Assembly: GCF_000321225.1 (NCBI RefSeq)
Contig: NW_004451502.1
Location: 290,775-354,774, forward strand
Direction: 5' to 3'
Source of the DNA: Odobenus rosmarus divergens
Lineage: Eukaryota; Chordata; Mammalia; Carnivora; Odobenidae
DNA: 64,000 nucleotides
The notes below the pieces were generated by a model, which ran no database searches, was not told the DNA's origin, and saw only the letters and a list, made by a program, of their open reading frames with translations. Below, one piece after another: positions 56,083-64,000 of the stretch. The translations under genes and the position numbers were made by a program. Each line of letters opens with the position of its first letter. Positions within the stretch are counted from its first letter, which is position 1.

Positions 56083-57250
56083 GAGCATGACCAGGGTAAG
56101 GACAGGGCCATTACGTAGAAAGTGACCACAAGGGTCTAGACACACAGAGGAAAAGCCTAGAATCGCAACACATCCGTGGGGTAAAATTCCAAGGTACGTT
56201 CTTAGGATATGGAGTTAAAGGAGGAGTTGAAGACAGATGCTTGGCAAGTGGCACAGGGTAATTTAATTGCTATTAATACTCCTGGAATGCTTTACCCCTG
56301 GGTGGAATGGATGGTTTTAGCCACTGGTGCTCAGGGTTCTCAGAAAGACCATGAGGTGGCTCTGATGAATGTAACCTCTTCTGTGACAATTTTAAGACAC
56401 TCTGGATATCACTTACTTTATGGGGATAATGTCCCAGGTGCCCGTGATTAGTGAACATCGCCTTCTTCATAGACCTTTAGCTGCCATATAAATCAGCAGT
56501 ATATGTGCTTCACTGAGCATTTGTAAATAACTTACAAATTAATTGCTCCTGTTGTTCAGATAATTCTGCAGAAGAATGACTCAAATTAAAGTTGCTCTGT
56601 GTTTTATTTGGCAGAATGGAGGGAACCTGAACTTTCTATGAACTTATGCAAAGCTGGACATATATGTACATTTATGGTTATCATAATAATAATTAGGAAA
56701 AGGTCCCTTTGATGTTTTGACATATGGTGCCCTACAAAGTTAACTCCCTCACATCTGAACAATATCTTTGGACCATTTTACAAATAAAGAAATGATAAGG
56801 AATGAAATCCCTTTCAGTGAGAGACTGGCACCAAAGTTTATTCCATCAGACGAGCTTTATGGAAAATAAGCACCTGGCTCTCACTTTAAACCCTTCACAC
56901 AACTTTCCTGGGACCATATTGTACTCCGTCCTTGGCTTGGGAACTTAAGTGCTAGGAAGAAAAGAAAATGGTCCAAGAAGCTTAGGGATTTTATCAATAA
57001 CATTTTCTACTTCTGCCTGCTCAATATCAGGGTTTTTTGAAAGAAAGATGTCTCATCGTAGTTTCTACTACTGCATTTGCTCTTTCTGATGACCATGCAC
57101 TAATATATTGGTATTATGTCATCGAAAAGGTGAAACTCACTGTTCTAGTGTATAAGTTGATAAGGTTTGTATCCCTGGCAAATCCAATCATGGGGAAATT
57201 AGTGATGTGGCATACAAACAAGAAATTATAAAATAACTGACATAGTTTAA
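56083..57250. other. Unassigned DNA
   Basis: ggaccattttacaaataaag aaatgataagg near 56772 recalls a MIR core, too weak to call. The 80-codon frame at 56209-56451 has no known domain. Nothing else recognised. Confidence 0.4.
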
Positions 57251-57254
57251 CAAG

Positions 57255-57688
57255 AAGTTTCCAATTTTATTGAGGTGTAATTTACATCAGCTCAAGCCCA
57301 TCCATTTTAAGTATACAGCTGTTGAGTTGTGAATATTTTATAATGTTGGGTAAATATTGCCATAGTCAGGATACAGAACATTTCCCTCATCCTACGTATT
57401 TCACTTCTGTCGATTTGCACTGGTCCCCTCATTAAAGTCCTGGCCCTAGGCAAACAATGAAAGACTTCTTGTCACAATAAGTTTGAGTTTTCTATAATCT
57501 TATATAAGTGAAATCATACATATCTAATTAATACCATGTGTTCAAGATGTATCACCACTGTGGGTGCATCTACTGCTGAGTCATATTCCACACTGTGGAG
57601 GTACCATAACTTGTGTATCTACTCACCAGTCAATAGATGTTTGAATTTTTAAAAAGGATTTGGCCATTGTGAATAATGTCGCCATGGT
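57255..57688 (-). mobile_element. LINE-1 3' UTR fragment, antisense
   Basis: ccaattttattgaggtgtaa tttacatcagctc, atttcacttctgtcgatttg, aagtgaaatcatacatatct, gagtcatattccacactgtg gaggtaccataac, ggccattgtgaataatgtcg is the antisense order of an L1MB-like 3' UTR (tttattgagatataattcac ... ggctattatgaataatgctgc). Confidence 0.8.
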
Positions 57689-57689
57689 C

Positions 57690-57935
57690 TAATGGGGGAA
57701 GGTATGAAGAAAGAACAGTAAGAATGATATAAAGAAGGGTCATGAGCCAAAGAAGGCAGGTGACCTTTAGAAGCTAGAAAAGGCAAGGAAGTCAATTCTT
57801 CTTAAAAGCCCCTACAAGGAATGTAAGCCCTGCCAATCTGTCCTTCATGACTGTGTGTAAACCAAACTGTGTTGTCTTGAGCCTCCAGTTTGCGGTAATT
57901 TGTTACAGCAGCAACAGGACTAATACTGATTCTGG
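57690..57935 (+). mobile_element. MLT1-type MaLR LTR, 3' part
   Basis: ggtcatgagccaaagaaggc aggtgacctttagaagctag aaaaggcaaggaagtcaatt ct, gcccctacaaggaatgtaag ccctgcc, and the end gtttgcggtaatttgttaca gcagcaacaggactaatac. This is the 3' half of an MLT1 LTR directly abutting the antisense L1 piece. Confidence 0.85.
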
Positions 57936-58164
57936 TTTGTCCATGTTTGAGTGTGGAGAGATGTTGTCATTTTTTTGGATACGTACGTAGGAAGAAGAAT
58001 GGCTGAGTCACATACAACTTACACAGTATTATTTCAAACAACCAGATCACCTTACAACATACTGTGTGCCAAGGGAAGGAAAACTCCTGGCGATATCCAA
58101 GACTGCTCTCATATGTGACTGGCACTAAAATTAACGTAGGCGCTATCGGGATAAATTAATTTTT

Positions 58165-58370
58165 GTGACTAAAACTATGTGCATGGGAATCAAAGAGAAC
58201 TACGTTTTGGTACCTTACTAACTGTATAATGTTAGGGAGGCCGCCTAGTTTCTTTACTCTCTAGTTTCCTTATCTACATGATGAGGATATCAACGTAAGT
58301 GAGAATATGCATATGAACTAAATAGTAGAATCAGGCTCACTGTGCACATAAAATATTATGATTTCGAATA
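58165..58370 (-). mobile_element. MIR SINE, antisense
   Basis: ggtaccttactaactgtata atgttagggaggccgcctag tttctttactctctagtttc cttatctacatgatgaggat resembles antisense MIR (ctgccacttactagctgtgtgaccttgggcaagttacttaacctctctg...cctcatctgtaaaatggggat). Confidence 0.7.
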
Positions 58371-58405
58371 TTTAGCAATTCCTACAAAGACACTCCTTAA
58401 AAACA

Positions 58406-58406
<1 letters not shown>

Positions 58407-58437
<31 letters not shown>
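58407..58437. repeat. (TG)n microsatellite
   Basis: Fifteen or so unbroken TG units. Likely length-variable. Confidence 0.96.
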
Positions 58438-58438
<1 letters not shown>

Positions 58439-58439
58439 T

Positions 58440-60050
58440 ATCCCAGGTGGCTGGGGGAAACTATAACCAAGTGTGATTGTGAAAGATGTTAGTTAAAAAA
58501 CTATTTTAAAGTTTACATTCGTAAATGGTGTGTCAGGCTCAGGTAAAATCAATTATAATATACCTTAAAATATACGTTAAAGTTGTATTTGTCAGCATAA
58601 GAAGAGGGTAGGAGTATATAATTAATAAAGTAAATTACCATAAATAAAAAACTGATATTATCCCTTAGGTTATGTAAGAAATACTAGAATGTGTGTGTTG
58701 GGAGAGGGGAAGACAGGGTAAATCTGACCAAGCTTCTAAATCTCACCAGTGATTTGTAGTACATACAGCAAACTGAGTTACCTGTGTCTGTTCCCATATC
58801 CATATGTAATCTCTATCTATGTATCTATCTGCACATCTCAAGCCGCAAACTTACATCAGAGATGGGAGTGCATTCTTCCAGAAAGTCTGGCTTTCTGGTT
58901 TTGTACTGTCCTCAGCCATTGATGACTGTTGTCTAGATCCATCAAAGCCTTAAAGGTTGCAATATGGTAATATCCTAATTCTACCATTCTTTCCTCATTG
59001 ATTATTATGAATCTGAGCATCGAGTTTAACTCCCTTGTCAACCTGAGGTGATCTTGTACAAGAGTACAAGAGTGCCAATATAAATTCTTCTTAGCTTTCT
59101 AAATATCGAGGTGATTTACTAGCATCCTCTTAAAGGGACAACCCTTCCCCCAGCCTGGTGCCTCATGTGAAATTAACATTCTATTCAACTATTATTTGAG
59201 TGGTTTCTGACATAACTGAAGAAGAAAAACTATCTTAGGGAGAAAAATAAAGCACAATTTTTATTAGACTAGGAAAGAGTAGAGGCTAATTTTATTAAGC
59301 AGTTAAACAGTAACAGGAAAAAATGCACATATTGTGCCTTCTATTTCAGTGGTAAGAAAAGTTTCAGGTATGTGGGAAGAACAGAAGTTGATTATTTTTT
59401 TTAAATCTTCTAATTGTGCCTTTTAAAATATAACTATTAAGCAATAACAAAAACTCAAAACGCACAAAAACTCCCAAGCCATGATTGAACATTCACCTCG
59501 AAGTAATACAGACAATGCTTATGATGAAGACTATGCGCAGGTAACTCCTATAGGCTAAACCCTGAATGAGATTATTAAAGAGTTACATTTCTTAATGAAA
59601 TAATGCATCCAGGAAATGCCCATCAATGCTGCTAAAATCCTATGTAAAAGCTTTATGGGAACTTCATGACAATGCTGAACTCCACCTGAATCCTGGGCTC
59701 CTGGAAAACAATGATGGTTAAGAAGTCTCCCCACCTCTTTTTACTTGAAGAAGGAACTTACTACAAAGAATCACCTTTCCACATTGGACTTAAAAGAGAT
59801 TCACAAATGATCCCCCCTTTTTCTAACCTATGACAAAGGCATACACAGACCCTCCAAATTCCCATTCTTCACCTCATGAATGATAAGCTGAACTGTTTGT
59901 TCCACAGTGACCAATCTGGACGCCGCGACTGATGACTGCACTTGACCAGACTTTAGTCAGGCTTCTTTCCCATGTTGCCATCTGGACTCCCCGTCAGTTT
60001 GGGTCAGCACCAGAATGCAGAACAATCCTCTCAGTGGCCCTTTCCAAGCT
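58440..60050. other. Unassigned DNA
   Basis: No gene or named repeat recognised. Confidence 0.45.
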
Positions 60051-60051
60051 T

Positions 60052-60197
60052 AAGAAAAGAAAGAGAAAGAAGGAAAGAAAAGAAAAGAAAAGAAAAGAAA
60101 AGAAAAGAGACAGAGACAAAGACAGAGAGAGAACCTAAACCACTGCAGAAAGAGAGCGAGGGAGGGAGGAAAGGAGAAGGCAGGCAGGCAGGCAGGC
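60052..60197. repeat. Purine-rich (AAAAG)n, (GA)n-type and (GCAG)n tract
   Basis: AAAAG units fill about 60075-60108, followed by mixed GA-rich words and a clean (GCAG)n run at 60179-60197. One strand is nearly all purine for over 120 bases. Frames on both strands here (up to 162 codons) are artefacts of the repeat. Confidence 0.95.
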
Positions 60198-60199
60198 CT

Positions 60200-60740
60200 G
60201 GTTGTTTCTAGCCTCTTTTCCCTTGATAACAGGACAGCCCTTCCGCCCAGCCCTGCAATGCCCGTAGGTCTCCCAGGCCACGTCCCCTTTGCGGTCACAG
60301 CCCCCGTCACTTTCTGAGCCACACCGGCTGTTGTGATGCTCTTTACCAACACTGTCTCCTTACCACAGCTCAGACTGGGTTTGTTTGCTATTTGTAAAAG
60401 AGGGACCAAACTACCACTACCCAAACTGATCCATTTTATCACTAAGAATAAGAAAAGGCAAGCACTGAAAAGAAAGAAGAAAAAAAAAACAATCTTACTC
60501 GGTGGGATGCAATCGGGAGAACACACTACCACCTCCACAGTATTTTCACCGAAAACAAACTAACAAACTTGAATCTGAATCTGACCAGGCCTCTAGCTCC
60601 AGCTATACCCCTTATAGGAAATAGAGAAGCTGGAAGAATAAATTTATGTTTATTTGTTTGTTTGAAGCATGAGGATACAAAGTAGCCAATCAAGACCATG
60701 GGGGATTCTATAGGACACATGACCCACTTCCTTCAATGAA
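60200..60740. other. Unassigned DNA
   Basis: No gene or named repeat. An A10 run lies near 60480. Confidence 0.4.
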
Positions 60741-60744
60741 GTAA

Positions 60745-61190
60745 TGTCCTGAAGAAAATGGGAAAAAGAAGGGAAAATTTTAGGTTCAAAAAGGCTTAAA
60801 AGATATAAGAATGATGCCTAAACTTTGTTTGGATCCTGACTTTAATTATCTGTAAAAAGATATTTTGAGACAATGAAGGAAAATTGAACTTGGACAGAAT
60901 ATTAGATGATATTAAGGAATTATCATTCATTTTGTTGGGTCTTACTGCAGGTCTATTTTTTAAATAGCCTCATTTATTAGAGATATCCTGAAATCTTTAT
61001 AAGTGAAATGGTATGATATTTGATATTTGCTTTAAAATACTCAGCAAAATACAAATATGCCGGGCACAGACGAACCAAGGTCAGCCACCGCTATTACCTC
61101 CGATCAGTCGCGTCACGGGCAGCCAAGAGTTCTGCACACTATTCTTTATAAATTCCTGTGTTTGAAAATTTTCATAATCAATGGTTAAAT
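60745..61190 (+). mobile_element. LINE-1 3' UTR (L1M type), sense
   Basis: ctaaactttgtttggatcct gactttaattatctgtaaaa agatattttgagacaatgaa, attagatgatattaaggaat tatcattcattttgttgggt, gagatatcctgaaatcttta, aaatggtatgatatttgata tttgctttaaaatactcagc, ttctgcacactattctttat, tgtttgaaaattttcataat is the collinear 3' UTR of an old L1, with the end preserved. Confidence 0.88.
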
Positions 61191-62980
61191 GATGGCTCTG
61201 GACTTCTGGTTTTAGCTCTGTCATGGAAAGGGCTTAGAAGTCATCACTCTTCTCCTTTTAACAAGAAAAAGGCTGAACAAACTAAAAATTGACCACTTTT
61301 CTTGGACTCATCAGAGAATTAAGGTCACAGGGAAAACTGGAATCACTAAATCTGGAGAGGTACAAAAATATACAGAATCAAGCCACAAATAGCTCTTCTG
61401 GAACAGAAGCTACCGGAACCATAAGTTGGTAGGAACCCTCGAATGGTGATTCTGATGACTTGCTGGAGGCTGAGTGTGGACTACCATCAGATGAGACACT
61501 GTGGGGGTACAGTGTCCCCAGAGGGCACAACCACACAGTCATGGGTTTACCTTCAGGAACCCCACCAGCTCCTCCAAAAACAAAATCCTCTTGAGTGTCT
61601 GGCAGGAAGAGGAGAAAATTAAGCATTCTGAAATATTTCAGAATAATTTTTATAATAAAAGCCTGTTCTCCGAGGAAAAGATGACCCCATCTTCATCCAC
61701 CCTGGGAAAGGGCAACCAACCAACCTCATCTAGCCCCCCCATCTCACCTAAGGGGAGAAAAAAATGTTAGCACACCCTTGTGAGGGGGGCAGTTCTGAGG
61801 CCCCAAAACTAAAAAACTGAGATGTAATTTTGCAGTTATAGAATACGTCTTGTCCCCCACGTTTACCCACACATCACGAGAGTGTCAGTACAACAACAGT
61901 GGATTACAGCTCAAAGAACTTTAAAACAAAGCTGCACTTAAGAAGGAGCTCTTTGTTTTTCTTTGCCAAAAATAATGGCAGAGACAAACATTAAGGACAG
62001 GAGAAGGAGCTGAGTCGGAGACACCCGCTCGAGCAACCATGACAGGCAGACCAGCTTCCACCAGGATTACCACAGAGCTTCCACCGAAGACCTACCAGTC
62101 CCTGCTCCCTGACACACACACCTGGCTTTCAAAGGAAGACCACAAGGCAAAGCTAAAAGCCAGGGAAAAACAAAGTCAGAAGACTGACCTAGCACATGAT
62201 CGGTTTATTGTGATTTAAAACCTTTGTTGAATGAGTAACAAAAGATAGGATTAATAAATAGCTGTAACATTCCGAGTGACAATGTATGTTCTTGTTTCTT
62301 TTAATCTGAAAACATTTCTAGGACATGTTTGTTGACATCTGCAGGAAAATATGTGAGAGCTGATTTTGTAGTTAAACAACCACAAATTTGTTGAAACATC
62401 CATAATTTTTAAAACCAGTTATTTTTTCTAAAATTGTAGTATTTATGCCTAAACCTATATCAATTAGACAGATTCTTTAATTTTCTTGAGGGAAAAAAAA
62501 ACACCTGAACCTCTAAATTCCTAAGGAAAATAAATTTTTTCCCTGTAAATAAAAGTTTTCTCCAAATACAAAACAAAGAGTGACAAAATTCTTGTTGACT
62601 GGTTTGAAGAAATAACATCTGACAAGGTTAATACAAGCAATTTATTCCAAAGGTGAGTGTTATCTCAGTAACTGTAGAAATGTTTCAAAGAAAAAGCACA
62701 GAAGAACAAGAGCCACTATGGGTAAATGAACAACTTGAACTATCACGAATGGCCTAGCAGCTGCAGGATAGACAGACAGGGAAATGAAGCAGGACTGGCT
62801 ACAGGTAGATAATTAATAAAGCACCATGATGGATGCATGAGATTTCCTAACACCCTGCCCCTTCCAGTTTTACTTGCTCAAAGTTTTCCTCAATAAAACA
62901 GTTCACATTTCGCCTAGGACGTTAAAAATATAAGTGCGTATTTACTGGTCAACCTGCCATGAGAAAACCAAGACCTTTCA
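61191..62980. other. Unassigned DNA
   Basis: No gene or named repeat recognised over about 1.8 kb. Frames at 61378-61770 on both strands have no known domain. Confidence 0.4.
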
Positions 62981-62984
62981 TCAG

Positions 62985-63125
62985 GTATTCGTCATTTATT
63001 TACTCAATGACAACCATATGCTAGATCCTAAATCCTGGATTTAGTACTCTTTTCCACACTCCAACCGAGAACTTAGAGGGGAAATAGAGACAGAAAGAAT
63101 TTATCATCAGATTCTAAAGAATATC
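62985..63125 (-). mobile_element. L2 LINE 3' end, antisense
   Basis: tcgtcatttatttactcaat gacaaccatatgctagatcc taaatcctgg, then gagaacttagaggggaaata gagacag resembles antisense L2 (tcattcattcaacaaatattt ... ctactatgtgccaggcact ... gagcttacattctagtggggg agacag). Diverged. Confidence 0.6.
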
Positions 63126-64000
63126 AGAACAATGATAATCATGACGAAGTTGTAGCAATTACACAATATTCCCCTAACATAACAGAGAACAAATGAATAA
63201 ACCCAAAGTAATCAGTAAACTGGCAGCGTCATCAACAATTTATTTTCAATTTCCGTCCACCAGAGCCACCTGCATGGAGCCTCTGCTGCTCCATAAGAGG
63301 AAGAAAGTCACACACTGGAATAATAATCCCATGAGGTCAGAATATTTGTTTATTGTGGAGTAAAACCACTCAACTTGCTGCAACTTGGTTAACATTTTCT
63401 CTTAATGAAAGATGCTCTGTGTTGAAAAAATAAATAAAATACACGTCATTGTTGGCAAAGGCAAGGAAGTAGGTAAGAAATCTGACATTGAGTTGCTGTC
63501 TTGGGGCCCCAGCCCAGTTAGGAAATTCTCTTCATTACCAAGGTGAGCCATTGGCATTTCGTGGGTGTCGGCTGGGGGTGAGCCCGTGCCCTAAATATCC
63601 TGGGTGAGATGCAATTCAAGCAGAAAACAGGGCAGCCAATAACACAGGCAGGTTAGTGATGATCTCACAGTTACACAGTTTCCTCTGTTAAACTTCAACG
63701 TAGAAATCTGAAGGCTGGCATCAGGGTCCCTGAAGTCCTCTGCCGAACGGAGACCCATTCTCCATGCTAATGCTTTACCTGAAGCCCCAACCAGGAACTG
63801 ATTGGGAACAACTGATTTCTGTTATGCAAAATATTTTATTTACTTTTGAGCCTTCCATTTTCTCAACACCACCTTTAAAGTCAGCTGGTTTCCAAGAGCT
63901 ACCGAACTATTGATTCTGTCCTGATATTTCCTCCTTATGCCACTGCTTTGATGGGAGCCTGTATGGTTTCTCATGTAGACTGTTGGGGCAATTATTGATT
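63126..64000. other. Unassigned DNA to the window end
   Basis: No gene or named repeat recognised. Confidence 0.45.

Noticed and set aside
60050..60538. 162-codon minus-strand frame with a hydrophobic, F/S/L-rich end
   Set aside because: The F/S/L-rich part is the translated complement of the AAAAG repeat. No gene signal beyond that.

Overview
This window reads as nuclear DNA of a placental mammal in the order Carnivora, probably a non-canid caniform of the arctoid type (bear, seal or mustelid). The main evidence is 17 tRNA-derived carnivore SINEs (CAN-SINE / SINEC family). Sense copies start GCGCCTGGGTGGCTCAG, and the younger ones end CATGAATAAATAAA...AAATCTTT. The SINE heads match neither the usual dog form nor the usual cat form as I know them. 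Species cannot be fixed by eye. No protein-coding gene, rRNA, functional tRNA gene or CRISPR array can be supported. All open frames are short (the longest is 178 codons) and fall on repeats or low-complexity DNA. The window is most likely intergenic or deep intronic.

Region by region. 1-3000: unassigned DNA with a GC-richer block (about 1060-2880) that may be an old LTR or hold a non-coding exon. 3000-9350: old repeats (L2, L1 ORF2 piece, MIR, ERVL-like LTR, MaLR-like LTR) plus two CAN-SINEs. 9770-15290: a CAN-SINE, then a long sense LINE-1 with 5' UTR, ORF1 and ORF2 remnants, large internal deletions and a SINE in its 5' UTR. 15290-16155: AT-rich DNA and a SINE. 16500-22930: L1 tip, MER5-like element, SINE, hAT-like element, MIR, antisense L1 3' UTR, and an MLT1-type LTR split by a SINE. 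24600-29225: an older, decayed L1 ORF2 to 3' UTR, flanked and interrupted by four SINEs. 29400-38300: L1 3' ends, opposed MIRs, MER5-like element, L2, and five SINEs, two of them inside one MIR. 38300-64000: mostly old decayed repeats (L2, L1 3' UTRs, MLT1 LTRs, MIR, MER5-like), only two SINEs, and long stretches with nothing recognisable.

Nothing here works as a pathway. The history is one of layered insertion: L2, MIR, DNA transposons and MaLR first, then L1 lineages, then CAN-SINEs mobilised by L1 machinery. Many SINEs still show 13-20 bp target-site duplications. All family names are from memory of consensus features; no database search was run. I found no convincing new biological system. 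The best leads are the unassigned GC-richer block near the left end, an LTR-like block near 48.1-48.7 kb, several nested insertions and some local tandem duplications.
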